64,000 nucleotides of DNA from an uncultured Thermoanaerobaculia bacterium (GCA_951812325.1 OX638294.1:4378859-4442858), one strand, 5' to 3'; positions 37,002-47,130 are shown, numbered from the stretch's first letter. Program-made: numbers and translations. Notes: generated from the sequence alone by a model not told the origin.

Positions 37002-38184
37002 CTTCTTCTACCACCTGAGGGGCTATGGCCTGAAGGTGACGATCACGGAGTGGCTGGCGCTCATGCGGGCGCTGGCCATCGGCTACAGCCGTGCCGATCT
37101 GCACGTCTTCTACAACCTGGCGCGCTGCCTGATGGTCAAGCGGGAGGCGGACTTCGACAACTACGATCGCGCCTTCGCCTCCTTCTTCATGGGGGTCGAG
37201 AACCACTTCGACATCAGCGACGAACTGCTGGAGTGGTTGTCGAATCCGAAGCTGCCGCGGGAATTGACCGACGAGGAGCGCGCGAAGCTGCAGGCGCTCG
37301 ATCTCGATGAACTGCGCGAGCGCTTCAAGGAGGTGCTCGATGAGCAGAAGGAGCGCCACGACGGCGGCAATCGCTGGATCGGGACCGGCGGCATGTCGCC
37401 TTTCGGCCACGGCGGCGAGCATCCCACGGGGGTCCGCATCGGGGGCGCCGGCGGCGGCCGTTCCGCCGTCCAGGTGGCGACGGACCGCCGTTTCCGCAAT
37501 CTCCGCTCGGACCGCATCCTCGACACGCGTCAGATCGGGCTGGCGCTCCGCCGCCTGCGCAAGCTGGGCAAGGACGAAGGGCCCGAGGAACTCGATATCG
37601 ACGAGACGATCGACAGCAGCGCCCGCAACGCCGGCGAGATCGACCTCGTGTTCCGGCCGCCGAAGCGGAACCGGATCAAGTTGCTGTTGCTGATCGACGT
37701 GGGTGGGTCGATGGACCCCCACACGCTGCTCTGCGAGCGGCTGTTCTCCGCTGCCCACAAGGCGAACCACTTCAAGAAGTTCGAGTTCAAGTTCTTCCAC
37801 AACTGCGTGTACGAGAATCTGTACACGGACATCAGCCGCTGGAAGGGGGAGCCGACCTCCCGGGTCCTCAAGCGCCTCGACCACACCTGGTCCGTGTGTC
37901 TCGTCGGCGATGCCTGGATGAGCCCGTACGAGTTGACTCACACGGGCGGCGCGATCGACTACTACCACAGCAACCAGGTCACCGGTCTCGACTGGCTGCG
38001 CAAGTTCCGCGACCGCTGCCCGAACTCGATCTGGCTCAACCCGGAGCCGCTGCGGATCTGGAACGCACCGACCATCCACCTGATCCGGCAGGTCTTCCCG
38101 ATGTTCGAACTGACGATCGACGGCCTGACCGAGGGTATCGACGTGCTGCGGGGCATCCGGCCGAACCGGGCGCTGGCGGCCTGA
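36991..38184 (+). CDS. VWA domain protein, CoxE-like
   Basis: 397 residues. The N-terminal half is helical; the C-terminal half is a VWA domain of the CoxE type with LLLLIDVGGSMDPHTLLCERLF (MIDAS variant DVGGS), FFHNCVYENLY and LVGDAWMSPYEL. Works with the MoxR ATPase just upstream, probably in maturation or assembly of an unknown enzyme. In the CO-dehydrogenase system CoxD and CoxE load the active-site metal; no such enzyme is seen here. ATG at 36991 was chosen over the duplicated upstream ATG at 36915, whose frame stops. Confidence 0.9.
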   Translation: MFVDFFYHLRGYGLKVTITEWLALMRALAIGYSRADLHVFYNLARCLMVKREADFDNYDRAFASFFMGVENHFDISDELLEWLSNPKLPRELTDEERAKLQALDLDELRERFKEVLDEQKERHDGGNRWIGTGGMSPFGHGGEHPTGVRIGGAGGGRSAVQVATDRRFRNLRSDRILDTRQIGLALRRLRKLGKDEGPEELDIDETIDSSARNAGEIDLVFRPPKRNRIKLLLLIDVGGSMDPHTLLCERLFSAAHKANHFKKFEFKFFHNCVYENLYTDISRWKGEPTSRVLKRLDHTWSVCLVGDAWMSPYELTHTGGAIDYYHSNQVTGLDWLRKFRDRCPNSIWLNPEPLRIWNAPTIHLIRQVFPMFELTIDGLTEGIDVLRGIRPNRALAA

Positions 38185-38290
38185 CCCGGGGCGAAGGTGA
38201 GAGCCCGCCCCGTTGCCGCCGTGGCGGAAGTCCGGCGGCGGCGGTCAGGCAGCGGAATGGTTGGCGGGAGCTCAGGGTTAGACTGTCCAG

Positions 38291-39247
38291 ATGGATGAGA
38301 AAGGCTCAGGGGCGGCCCCGTCCGATGACTTGGGTACGCCCGGCAACGAGTCGGATCGCAGCGGTCCGGTCTTCGATCTGCCGTTGCGCGTGACCGGGGA
38401 GGCGGCTCCGGGCGAACCCGGGAGCGGGGAGGACGGGTTCGGCGACTCGTCCCGCGAGGGGCCGCCGGATCGCTCGGGGACGATGGCGGTCATCGTGATC
38501 GCCGGTCTCATTCTGCTTGGCGGCGGCGCGGTGACCTGGTGGTGGTACGCCAGCGGCTCGGCCGCTCCCGTCGCTTCGGACGCCGCGGTTGCCGCCGCCG
38601 AGGAGACCCGTGCTCCCGATCCGGGCGCTGCGCCGCCGGCCGCCGATCCGCCGGCCGCGGAACCGGAGGTGTTGCCGGCCCTGTCGGACAGCGATTCCCT
38701 GGTCCGGGATCTCGTGGGCGGCCTGTCACGGCATGCAGAGTGGCTGCCGTGGCTGGTTCCCGAGGAACTGGCGATGAACTTCGTGCGCGCGGTCTCAGCC
38801 GTCGCCTACGACGAGCCGCCGCAGTCCAGCCTGGAACCGCTGCGCCCCGACGAGGGCTTCAGCGTGGTGCGCCGGGGGCAACGCTTCTACCCGGCCGAGA
38901 CGAGCTTTCGCCGCTATGACCTGGCGGTCGAGGTCTTCGATTCGATCGATGTCGCCGGCGCCGCCCGCGCCTACGAACGTCTGGAACCGCTGTTCGAGCG
39001 GGCGCACGATGAACTCGGCTACCCGAACGAGTTCGCCGACACGCTGGAACTCGCGGTGACCAGGCTACTGGCGACGCCGATGCCGGACGCGCTGCCTGAG
39101 CTTCGGTTGCGCGTGATCAGTTTCGAGTACGTCGATCCCGGTCTCGAGGAGTTGGGCCCGGCCCAGAAGCTCCTGTTGCGGCTCGGTCCGGACAACGGCG
39201 ACCGGGTGCGGGCGAAGGTCAGGGAGCTCTACGGGGCGCTGCCGTAG
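38291..39247 (+). CDS. DUF3014 membrane protein
   Basis: 318 residues. A hydrophilic N-terminus of about 64 residues, one membrane helix (VIVIAGLILLGGGAVTWWWY), a Pro/Ala-rich spacer, then a periplasmic domain (ALSDSDSLVRDLVGGLSRHAEWLPWLVPEELAMNFVRAVSAVAYDEPP...) typical of DUF3014. Function unknown. ATG start. Ends convergent with the sugar operon. Confidence 0.85.
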   Translation: MDEKGSGAAPSDDLGTPGNESDRSGPVFDLPLRVTGEAAPGEPGSGEDGFGDSSREGPPDRSGTMAVIVIAGLILLGGGAVTWWWYASGSAAPVASDAAVAAAEETRAPDPGAAPPAADPPAAEPEVLPALSDSDSLVRDLVGGLSRHAEWLPWLVPEELAMNFVRAVSAVAYDEPPQSSLEPLRPDEGFSVVRRGQRFYPAETSFRRYDLAVEVFDSIDVAGAARAYERLEPLFERAHDELGYPNEFADTLELAVTRLLATPMPDALPELRLRVISFEYVDPGLEELGPAQKLLLRLGPDNGDRVRAKVRELYGALP

Positions 39248-39308
39248 CTCGCTGCCCGGAGCCTGAGGTGGCGCCACAGGGAGGAGGGGATGCCGTCCGC
39301 GACGTGGG

Positions 39309-39352
39309 GGCTCGATCTCCGGGCGCGTTACCCGTAAGCCTAAGACGAGCCC
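39309..39352. terminator. Possible bidirectional hairpin between convergent genes
   Basis: GGGCTCG at 39309-39315 can pair with CGAGCCC at 39346-39352, with a smaller CGGG/CCCG hairpin inside. It lies between the DUF3014 gene and the end of the FGGY kinase. No U-run is present, so this is tentative. Confidence 0.3.
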
Positions 39353-39392
39353 CTGGCGTCAGCAACGACCAGCGCCGCAAGCGTCCGGCTCG

Positions 39393-40979
39393 CTACCCGG
39401 CGGTTTCCCGGATGAGCGCTCGGCGCTGCGCTTCGGCATACCGCACGAGCATCCGGTCGTAGACCGCCGCGGCTTCCGGGCGCGGCGCGGCGGCAGGACC
39501 GGGTGCGCCGGCCGGCGGTAGCGGGCACGGTCTGCGGGCGGTCGCGCGCAGAGCGGCGCCCAGGGCTGCGCCGTCGCTGACCTCGTGGCTCTCGACGCGG
39601 CAGCCCATCACATCGGCCGCGATCTGGAGCAACTCGCGGTTCCGGGCGCCGCCTCCGGTGGCCAGAATCCGGCTGGGCCGGGTCGCCATCCAGTCCGAGT
39701 TGAGCCGCATGGACAGGAACTGCCCCTCGACCACGGCACGGCAATTGTGCGCGGCCCGTTCCGGGGTGTCCGTGAGGCCGCCCAGCCGTACCACCCGGGG
39801 CGACGCGACGCGGGGGACGATCTCCGGCTCGAACCACGGCAGCATCATCATGCCGTCGTTGCCCGGCGGCGTGGCCCGCAGTGCGTCTTCGAAGCCCCGC
39901 CAGTCGAGACCGTGGCGGTCTCGCACCGCCTCACGCGCGAGCGATCCGTTGCGGAAGCAGATCAGGCCCATCGGATGTCCGCTCGGCGCGATGAACACAT
40001 GCCCGTTTGCCTCGGGGTCGACCGCGGTCTCGGCCAGAAGGCAGAAGAAGGTGTCGCTCGTTCCCAGGCTCAGTACCGCTTCGCCCGGTTCACGGACACC
40101 GACGCCGACCAGGGAACAGGGGTTGTCGCCGGAGCCGATGGTGACCCGCGCATCCGGCGGGAAACCATACCGGGCGACGAACCAGGGAGCGATGGCGCCG
40201 ACCACGGTCCAGGGCGGCCGGGGCGGCAGCAGACGCCTGCCCAGACCTGCCGCAGTGGCGGCGATGGCCGCGGCGGACCATTCCCGCCGCCGGATGTCGA
40301 GCAGATTCATGCCCGCGCCGTCCCCGTGGTCGATCGGCGCCACTCGGCCCGCCAGGATCGACGTGATGAAGGAACTGACCAGACAGATGTGAGCGGTGCG
40401 GCCCCAGGCCTCGGGTTCGGTCTCCGCGAAGCGGCGGATCTGCGGCCCCGTGAAGCGCTCGAAGGTGTCGCTGCCGGTGAGTTCCGCAGTTGCGGCTGCT
40501 CCGCCGAGCGCCCGGCGGATCTCTTCGCACTCCCGCGCGGTGGAGGAGTCCGTCCAGATCGGCGCCTCGGCACGGGCGAGGAGAGGCGCAGTCTGTTCGG
40601 CCAGACTGCGCTTCGGATCGAGCGAACGGAGCGCGTCTTCGCTGCGCTCCCGGAGGTAGACGGAGCCGTGCTGCTGCCCGGCCACGGACACCCCGCGGAT
40701 GTTTCGGCAGGCTGCCTTCTCCAGCCTCTCGAGCGCCAGGTCCAGCGCTTCGAGCCACATGGACGGCGGCGCCCGTCCGATTGCCGGATCGTCGTTCGGA
40801 AGCTGTCCGTTGACGGTGCCGTACCTGCAAAGCTCCGTGTCGTACTGGACGCTGACGCGGGCGGCGATCCCGAGGGCGCGGTCCTCGGCGCCGCCCTGCG
40901 GCTGCGAAGCCTCGACGAGAATCGCGGTCAGGCTCTGCGTGCCGACATCGATCCCAAGGTGGAGCCCGGCGGTCGTCAC
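39393..40979 (-). CDS. xylB: FGGY-family carbohydrate kinase (xylulokinase type)
   Basis: 528 residues from a GTG that overlaps the xylA stop (GTGA). Actin-fold kinase: LGIDVGTQSLTAILVE (phosphate 1), WTDSSTARECEEI, VTIGSGDNPCSLVGVG (phosphate 2 region), and the adenosine motif RILATGGGARNRELLQIAADVMGCRVE. Position next to xylose isomerase points to D-xylulose as the substrate, giving xylulose 5-phosphate for the pentose phosphate pathway. The frame is open further upstream inside xylA, but that part is not kinase. Confidence 0.9.
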   Translation of the reverse strand: MTTAGLHLGIDVGTQSLTAILVEASQPQGGAEDRALGIAARVSVQYDTELCRYGTVNGQLPNDDPAIGRAPPSMWLEALDLALERLEKAACRNIRGVSVAGQQHGSVYLRERSEDALRSLDPKRSLAEQTAPLLARAEAPIWTDSSTARECEEIRRALGGAAATAELTGSDTFERFTGPQIRRFAETEPEAWGRTAHICLVSSFITSILAGRVAPIDHGDGAGMNLLDIRRREWSAAAIAATAAGLGRRLLPPRPPWTVVGAIAPWFVARYGFPPDARVTIGSGDNPCSLVGVGVREPGEAVLSLGTSDTFFCLLAETAVDPEANGHVFIAPSGHPMGLICFRNGSLAREAVRDRHGLDWRGFEDALRATPPGNDGMMMLPWFEPEIVPRVASPRVVRLGGLTDTPERAAHNCRAVVEGQFLSMRLNSDWMATRPSRILATGGGARNRELLQIAADVMGCRVESHEVSDGAALGAALRATARRPCPLPPAGAPGPAAAPRPEAAAVYDRMLVRYAEAQRRALIRETAG

Positions 40980-42340
40980 TCGATGCGGGTGCTGTACAGG
41001 TAGTCGTTGAGGATGCTCTCGAGCTCCTCCTGGCGGCCGCTGATCTTCGGCGGTTCGCCGAGTCGTCCGGCCCAGTCCTCCAGCTCCTCGAGGGTCGTCT
41101 CGCCGGCCAGGAGCCTGCGGCCGAGGCCGCGGCGGTAGCCTGCGTAGCGCTGCCGGATGCGCTCTCCGGCGAGGCCGAGGACGCCGTCCCTGCGGATGCG
41201 GTCGACGATCAGGAGCGCCTTGGCGAAGACGTCCATCGACGCGATGTGGGCGTAGAACAGGTCGACGGTGTCGAAGGAGCCGCGCCGGACCTTGGCGTCG
41301 AAGTTCAGGCCGCCCCAGCGGAGGCCGCCCTGGCCCTCGATGATGAGGAGGGCCAGGACACATTCCCGCAGACTCATCGCGAAGTTGTCCGTGTCCCAGC
41401 CGACGCCTTCCAGGCCGCGGTTGATGTCGACGCTGCCGAGCATGCCCGCCCCCGCCGCGGTCGCCAGTTCGTGTTCGAAGGAGTGGGTCGCGAGCGTCGC
41501 GTGATTCGCCTCGACGTTGAGCATGAAGTCGGAAGTGAGGTCGAACTCGCGCAGGAAGTTCAGGCAGTGACCGCAGTCGAAGTCGTACTGGTGAACCGAG
41601 GGCTCCTTCGCCTTGGGCTCGAGGAAGAACTTGCCCTCGAAGCCCTGGCGGCGCGCGTAGTCGACGGCCAGGCGGAGGAAGGCGGCCATCTGCTCCCGCT
41701 CATGGCGCATGTCCGTGTTGATCAGCGAGGTGTAGCCCTCGCGGCCGCCCCAGAACACGTAGCCGCTGCCGCCGAGTTCGATCGTGGCGTCGATCGCGCG
41801 CCGGACCTGGGCGGCCGCGTGGGCGAAGACCCGCGGGTCGGGATTGGTCGCCGCGCCGTGCGTGTAGCGGGGATGGCCGAACAGGTTTGCGGTGCCCCAG
41901 AGCAGCTCGACACCGGTTTCCCGTTGCCTCGTCTTCGCCAGCTGGACGATTTCCTCCAGGTACCCGTTGCTCTCGGCGACGGAGCTGCCCTCGGGCGCGA
42001 TGTCGCGGTCGTGGAAGCAGTAGTACCGCACCCCGATCTTGGTGAAGAACTCGAACGCCGCATCGAGCGTCCGCCGCGCCGCCTCGATCGGTGTCGGTGC
42101 GTGGTCCCAGGGGCGGTCGTACACGGGATCCGGTCCGAACGGATCCTGGCCGCCGCCCTTGAAGGTGTGCCACCAGGCGACCGCGAACCTGAGTTGCCGC
42201 TCCATCGTGCTGCGGCCGACCCGGCGTGAGCGGTCGTAGTATCTGAACGCGAGCGGGTCCCGGCTGTCGGGGCCGCGGAACGGGATGGCCGTCCGGACTT
42301 CAGGGAAGAACGGCCCGGATTCGGGCAGGAACGGGGTCAT
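40976..42340 (-). CDS. xylA: Xylose isomerase
   Basis: 454 residues; family length about 440. Motifs: RFAVAWWHTFKGGGQDPFG, YYCFHDRDIAPEG (catalytic His/Asp), VFWGGREGYTSL, FFLEPKAKEPSVHQYDFD (metal Glu), NVEANHATLATHSFEHEL, GSVDINRG (metal Asp) and WGGLNFDAKVRRGSFDTVDLFYAHIASMD. Converts D-xylose to D-xylulose with two divalent metals. Fourth gene of a co-oriented sugar operon; overlaps the kinase gene by four bases. Confidence 0.96.
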   Translation of the reverse strand: MTPFLPESGPFFPEVRTAIPFRGPDSRDPLAFRYYDRSRRVGRSTMERQLRFAVAWWHTFKGGGQDPFGPDPVYDRPWDHAPTPIEAARRTLDAAFEFFTKIGVRYYCFHDRDIAPEGSSVAESNGYLEEIVQLAKTRQRETGVELLWGTANLFGHPRYTHGAATNPDPRVFAHAAAQVRRAIDATIELGGSGYVFWGGREGYTSLINTDMRHEREQMAAFLRLAVDYARRQGFEGKFFLEPKAKEPSVHQYDFDCGHCLNFLREFDLTSDFMLNVEANHATLATHSFEHELATAAGAGMLGSVDINRGLEGVGWDTDNFAMSLRECVLALLIIEGQGGLRWGGLNFDAKVRRGSFDTVDLFYAHIASMDVFAKALLIVDRIRRDGVLGLAGERIRQRYAGYRRGLGRRLLAGETTLEELEDWAGRLGEPPKISGRQEELESILNDYLYSTRIE

Positions 42341-42367
42341 CGCAGTGTGCGCCTCCCGGGCGGTTTC

Positions 42368-43363
42368 TCAGTTGTCCTCGAACGCGGCGTCGAAGGCGAT
42401 CGCGGAGGGTGCGAAGTCGAGCGCCCGGACGAAGTCGGCTGCCTCGGCGGCCCCGTGTTCGCGGTCCATCCCCGAGTCCTCCCACTCGACGGAGAGCGGT
42501 CCGTCGTGGCCGATGTCGTTCAGCGCCCGGATGATCTCCTCGAAGTCGACCGAGCCGCGTCCGGGCGACCGGAAGTCCCAGAAGCGGCGATGGTCGCCGA
42601 AGTTCGTGTGGCCGCCGAAGACGCCGCAGGGCCTGGGCTGATCGGACCACCAGGCGTCCTTGATGTGGACGTGGAAGATGCGGTCGGCGAACCGGCGAAT
42701 GAAGTCCACGTAGTCGACACCCTGGTAGCCGAGGTGGCTGGGGTCGTAGTTGAAGCCGAACGCCGGGTGGCCTCCCACCGCCTCGATGGCCCGCTCGGCG
42801 CTGACCGTGTCGAACGCGATCTCGGTCGGATGCACCTCCAGGCCGAAGCGCACGCCGAGCTCCCGGTAGGCGTCGAGAATCGGCGTCCAACGGGCGGCGA
42901 AGTCGGCGAACCCGTCGTCGATCATCTCCGGCGGCGCCGGGGGGAAGGAATAGAGCAGGTGCCAGATGGAGCTTCCCGTGAAGCCGTTCACGACCGAAAC
43001 CCCGAGGGCCCTGGCCGCCTCGCCGGTGCGGATCATCTCGTCGGCGGCCCGCTTGCGGACGTCTTCGGGGTCGCCGTCGCCCCAGACGCGGGGCGGCAGG
43101 ATCGCCTCGTGCCGGGCATCGATCCGGTCGCACACCGCCTGGCCGACCAGGTGGTTGCTGATCGCGTGGAGTTCGAGCCCGTGCTGCTCCAGCAGCTCGC
43201 GGCGCGAGGCCGCGTAGGCGTCATCACAGCGGTCGACCTCCACGTGGTCGCCCCAGCAGGCGAGTTCGACGCCGTCGTAGCCGAGGTTTCGCGCCAGGGG
43301 GCAGAGGTCGGCGACGGCCAGATCGGCCCACTGGCCGGTGAACAGGGTAACGGGTCGTGCCAC
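42368..43363 (-). CDS. Sugar phosphate isomerase/epimerase-type TIM barrel
   Basis: 331 residues from GTG 43363, with AGGAG six to ten bases upstream. AP-endonuclease-2-like TIM barrel: [69 protein letters not shown] (metal), [19 protein letters not shown] (metal), HVHIKDAWW and [12 protein letters not shown] (metal). Such enzymes act with Gfo/Idh oxidoreductases in inositol or rare-sugar pathways. Lies between the oxidoreductase and xylA. Confidence 0.88.
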   Translation of the reverse strand: MARPVTLFTGQWADLAVADLCPLARNLGYDGVELACWGDHVEVDRCDDAYAASRRELLEQHGLELHAISNHLVGQAVCDRIDARHEAILPPRVWGDGDPEDVRKRAADEMIRTGEAARALGVSVVNGFTGSSIWHLLYSFPPAPPEMIDDGFADFAARWTPILDAYRELGVRFGLEVHPTEIAFDTVSAERAIEAVGGHPAFGFNYDPSHLGYQGVDYVDFIRRFADRIFHVHIKDAWWSDQPRPCGVFGGHTNFGDHRRFWDFRSPGRGSVDFEEIIRALNDIGHDGPLSVEWEDSGMDREHGAAEAADFVRALDFAPSAIAFDAAFEDN

Positions 43364-43393
43364 GGTGCGTCTCCTGCGGGTTTGCTGCTTCTG

Positions 43394-43422
43394 CCGGGTG
43401 CGCGGACCTCTCTGTCCGCATC
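43394..43422 (-). repeat. 29-bp hairpin repeat, copy 2
   Basis: Reverse-complement copy of the element at 36953-36981: the same GATGCGGAC and GTCCGCGCACCCGG flank a different six-base loop. It lies in the 95-bp spacer between the oxidoreductase and the TIM-barrel gene. Confidence 0.75.
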
Positions 43423-43458
43423 GGGTCCGTTCGGTTGGTTCAGGCGCCTGTCGCTTCG

Positions 43459-44616
43459 TCAGGTGGGCATCCGGAGCCATTTGTGGTCGCTCTCGCTGCT
43501 TGCCACCACGGTCTCGATGAACTGCATTCCGCGCAGCCCGTCGTGAACGGTGGGGAAGTCGAGCATCGTCGCGTCGGGCTCGGCGCCGCGCCGGCGGCAG
43601 TCGAGCGTCCGGGCGAAGTTCCGGTACAGGTTGGCGAAGGCTTCGAGGAACCCCTCGGGGTGGCCGGCGGGCAGCCGCGTGTGCGCGGCGGCGTCGTCGG
43701 ACAGGCCCTGGCCGGAAGTCCGCAGAATCTCGCGGGGCCGGTCCAGCCACTTGAGGATCAGCGTGTTCGGCTCCTCCTGGCGCCACTCCAGGCCGCCCAG
43801 TTCGCCGTACACGCGGATCGTCAGCGCGTTCTCCTCGTCGATCGAGATCTGGGAGGCGCAGAGCACTCCGCGGGCTCCGTTGTCGAAGCGGAGCAACACG
43901 CTGCCGTCGTCCTCCAGCGGCCGCCCGTCGACGAAGGTGGTCAGGTCGGCGCACAGCGACCGGATGCCCAGCCCGGTGATCGCTTCGGCGAGATTCTCGG
44001 CGTGGGTGCCGATGTCGCCGATGCAGCAACTGATTCCCGCCCGCTCCGGGTCCGTCCGCCAATCCGCCTGCTTCTGGCCGCCCGACTCGAGTGGGGTGGC
44101 GAGCCACCCCTGCGGATACTCGACGACGACCTTCCGTATCTCGCCGAGCTGGCCGCCGCGCACCCGGTGGCGGGCTTCCTTGACCATCGGGTAGCCGGTG
44201 TAGTTGTGGGTCAGGCCGAAGACGAGGCCGGTCCGCTCCACGAGCTCGACCAGGGCCTCGGCCTCGGCCGCCGACCTGGTCATCGGCTTGTCGCTCATCA
44301 CGTGGAAGCCGGCCTCGAGGGCAGCCTGCGCGACCGGAAAGTGCAGGTGGTTCGGGGTGACGATGGAGACGAAGTCCATCCGCTCGGCCGGGTCGAGGGC
44401 GGCCTCGCGCGCCATCATCTCCCGGTAGTCGCCGTAGCAGCGCCCGGGCGGCAGGAAGAGTTCGGCGCCGGAGGCCAGTGAACGTTCCGGATCCGAGCTG
44501 AAGGCGCCGCAGACGAGCTCGACCAGGCCGTCGAGCCCCGCCGCCATCCGGTGGACGGCGCCGATGAAGGCGCCCTGACCGCCGCCGACCATGCCCATGC
44601 GGATCTTCCGTTCCAT
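43459..44616 (-). CDS. Gfo/Idh/MocA family oxidoreductase
   Basis: 385 residues. Rossmann motif [18 protein letters not shown] at the N-terminus, [27 protein letters not shown] (the catalytic-domain motif with the Lys), and [18 protein letters not shown](P)-dependent dehydrogenase of sugars or cyclitols. Co-oriented with the TIM barrel, xylA and kinase genes; likely feeds the same catabolic route. ATG start. Confidence 0.92.
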   Translation of the reverse strand: MERKIRMGMVGGGQGAFIGAVHRMAAGLDGLVELVCGAFSSDPERSLASGAELFLPPGRCYGDYREMMAREAALDPAERMDFVSIVTPNHLHFPVAQAALEAGFHVMSDKPMTRSAAEAEALVELVERTGLVFGLTHNYTGYPMVKEARHRVRGGQLGEIRKVVVEYPQGWLATPLESGGQKQADWRTDPERAGISCCIGDIGTHAENLAEAITGLGIRSLCADLTTFVDGRPLEDDGSVLLRFDNGARGVLCASQISIDEENALTIRVYGELGGLEWRQEEPNTLILKWLDRPREILRTSGQGLSDDAAAHTRLPAGHPEGFLEAFANLYRNFARTLDCRRRGAEPDATMLDFPTVHDGLRGMQFIETVVASSESDHKWLRMPT

Positions 44617-44642
44617 GCGCTGTCTCCCGCCGCTTCCCGGAC

Positions 44643-46889
44643 TCAGTTGGGCGTGATCAGCACGTTGTCGTAGGAGACGACGGACGGCGAGTAGCCGAGC
44701 AGGCCCGGGGAACCGTTTCGAATCGGATGGGGATCGACCGCGGTCACCGTCCAGTCCGCGGGCTCATCGGCGCCGCGCGCCCAGACCTTGCCGCGAATCC
44801 GGGCCTCGTCGTCGTCGGACTCGACCTGGAGCTTCATCGTGTACCACTGGTCCATCTCGACTTCGAAGTCGGCTGCACTCTCGACCCGAAGTTGTGCCGA
44901 CCAGGAGCGGATCTGCAGCCGCTGGTGAATGCCAAGCAGGTCCAGGATGTAGCCGCTGTTGATCATCCCCGCGTCCGACTTGCGACGGCCCTTCTGTGAG
45001 AGGCGGACATCGGCCTGGATCGTGTAGTTGCCGAGGGATGGCGGACCGAGCAGCAGCGGCGAGCGAAGCAGACCCCGTTCTGCGACCGGCTTGATCAGGA
45101 TGCTGTCGCCGTTCTCTTCGGTCACGTCGTAGCGGCCGCCGCCAATCCACGCGCTGCGCTTGCCGCCCGAGAAGTCCTCGCTCCAGGGCAGGGGCGGGAA
45201 CACGCGGAGCCGGGCCTCGGCCTCGAGATCGCCGCTGCTGGCGACCAGGGCGCCGGCCGCGAAACCGGCGTCGGCGGGGATGGTCACGCTGCCGCCGGCG
45301 AGTTCCGCGTCGATTCCGCGGAGCGTGAGGGTCGCCTCGACCGGGCCGAGGGCTCGGCCGAGGGCGTCGAAGGCGTGAACCTCGAAGTCGTGGGTCTCGC
45401 CGGGGTTCGCGGTCACCTCCGCGGGGCTTACCTGGAGGGTTGTCGCCGGTCCCTGGGCGGGGCCTTCGTCGCCGAGGTCGGGTGGCGGTGACGGCGCGAC
45501 CTCGAACGGCGCGTCCTTGTCGCCCAGGCAGTACAGGCCCTCTTCCGTCGTGAAGTAGATCCGCCCGTAGGCGATCGCCGGCGACCCGTAGAACTCCGCG
45601 TAGCGCTGGCCGTCCGGCATCTTCAGCTCGTGCCGGGCGAGGATCTCGGCGCTGTCGTCGGCGGGCCGGACGATGGCGAAGTGGCCGTTCGTCTCGGGGG
45701 CGTAGAGCTTGCCGTCGGCCCACACCGGCGATGCCTTGCCGACCGTGCCGATGCTCAGTTCCCAGTGGACGTCGCCGGTGGCCGCGTCGACGGCGGCGAG
45801 GTTGCCCTGGTTGCTCACGATGTACACGCGGCCGTCGTGGAGCGCGGGCGACGGAAAACCGGCCTTGTTCCGGTTCCAGCGCCACAGTTCGCCGGTCGCC
45901 GTGATATCGCCGCTGCCGGCGCCGTCGAGCGCCACCACCCGGCCGAGCGTCGCTTCATCGACGTTCTCCTCGCTGTGGGAGACGAATACCCGACCCGCGT
46001 CGTCGACAACGGGGGAGACGTTGATGCCGCGCTTGGAAAGCTCGAACTCCCAGACCTTCCTGCCGGTGCGGGCCTGCAGCGCGTAGATGTGTCCGTCCGC
46101 GTTGCCGCCGATGACGAGCCGCTGACCGTTGATCGTCGCGAGGACGGGGACCGACTGCGTGTTCCGATCGTAGACCGCGCCGCCTGGAGTCGACATCCAG
46201 CGCACCGCCCCGGATCGCTTGTCGAAAGCGTAGTAGCGGTGGCGGGGAGCGCCCTGGTTTCCCCAACTGCCGTTGATCATGTTCAGGATGACGAGATCCT
46301 CGTGGATCACCGCGGACGCGGTCCGGCCGCCGTAGCCTTCGAAACGTCCGTGTTCCTCCTTGAGGGATCGTGACCACACGGTGTTGCCGTCACGGTCCAG
46401 GCAGAGGAAGAAGCCGCTGACCAGTTGCGCGTAGATGTATCCGGTTTCCGGATCGCCGGTGAGCGAGGCCCAGCCGACGCGGTTCATCGGCACCGTGGTG
46501 AGGTAGAGGTTGTAGCGCCGTTCCCAGATCGGCTCGCCGGTCCCGGCGTCGAATGCCGCGACGACCGCCTGCTGGTCAACCCCGGTCCCGTCGCGTCCGT
46601 TGACGAACACGCGCCCGCCCATGACCACCGGCGTGGAGCGGCCGGTGAAGTCCCGCCGCCAGATCAGGTTCTTGCCGTCCGGGCTCCAGGTGTCGATGAG
46701 ACCGGTCTGAGAAGAGGTTCCGTTCTGATGCGGACCGCGCCAGGAGGTCCACTCTTCGGCCGGCGCCGAACAACCGACGGTCAAGACCGCCAAGAGTAGC
46801 ACCGCGCCCGCCAGTCGTCGGGTCGTCGTCCTGTCGCCTGCCTGTTGGCGCCCGGAAGGATGGGCCCCGCCCCCACATGCGTCGTTCAT
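44643..46889 (-). CDS. PQQ-like beta-propeller lipoprotein
   Basis: About 748 residues. A lipoprotein signal ([18 protein letters not shown]; lipobox TVGC) leads an eight-bladed propeller with blades such as [54 protein letters not shown] and [13 protein letters not shown]. After residue 470 there is an Ig-like region and a C-terminal concanavalin-like domain ([21 protein letters not shown]...). Surface- or periplasm-anchored, perhaps sugar-binding, given the operon. ATG 46889 has AAGGAG upstream; a TTG three codons before it is less likely. Confidence 0.85.
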   Translation of the reverse strand: MNDACGGGAHPSGRQQAGDRTTTRRLAGAVLLLAVLTVGCSAPAEEWTSWRGPHQNGTSSQTGLIDTWSPDGKNLIWRRDFTGRSTPVVMGGRVFVNGRDGTGVDQQAVVAAFDAGTGEPIWERRYNLYLTTVPMNRVGWASLTGDPETGYIYAQLVSGFFLCLDRDGNTVWSRSLKEEHGRFEGYGGRTASAVIHEDLVILNMINGSWGNQGAPRHRYYAFDKRSGAVRWMSTPGGAVYDRNTQSVPVLATINGQRLVIGGNADGHIYALQARTGRKVWEFELSKRGINVSPVVDDAGRVFVSHSEENVDEATLGRVVALDGAGSGDITATGELWRWNRNKAGFPSPALHDGRVYIVSNQGNLAAVDAATGDVHWELSIGTVGKASPVWADGKLYAPETNGHFAIVRPADDSAEILARHELKMPDGQRYAEFYGSPAIAYGRIYFTTEEGLYCLGDKDAPFEVAPSPPPDLGDEGPAQGPATTLQVSPAEVTANPGETHDFEVHAFDALGRALGPVEATLTLRGIDAELAGGSVTIPADAGFAAGALVASSGDLEAEARLRVFPPLPWSEDFSGGKRSAWIGGGRYDVTEENGDSILIKPVAERGLLRSPLLLGPPSLGNYTIQADVRLSQKGRRKSDAGMINSGYILDLLGIHQRLQIRSWSAQLRVESAADFEVEMDQWYTMKLQVESDDDEARIRGKVWARGADEPADWTVTAVDPHPIRNGSPGLLGYSPSVVSYDNVLITPN

Positions 46890-47031
46890 TCTGCGCAATC
46901 TCCTTGGCTCGCCTGGTTCGCGTGAGTGCCCGCGGTGTGGCGGATGATGTCGCTGCTCGGCCTGGTTGCCAGTCGTTCAGGGCTTCCGCGCGATGGGTGC
47001 GCGATGGCCCGCTGTACTTCGTGATCGGCGG

Positions 47032-47042
47032 GATAGACTATC
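47032..47042. promoter_or_regulatory. Palindrome in the divergent spacer before grx/bolA
   Basis: Perfect GATAG-A-CTATC palindrome 89 bases before the glutaredoxin start, overlapping a TAGACT that might be a -10 box. It could be a regulator site; evidence is weak. Confidence 0.25.
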
Positions 47043-47130
47043 GCCTCATACCGGCAACGGCACGATCCTCCGCCCGGCGCCCGTCCGGGGCGTGTCGCGG
47101 TGGAGCAGACGCCATGCCCAGAGGTTGATC

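Noticed and set aside
39393-41363. Longer 656-residue kinase start
   Set aside because: The extra N-terminus overlaps xylA in another frame and lacks kinase features; GTG 40979 gives the usual N-terminus.
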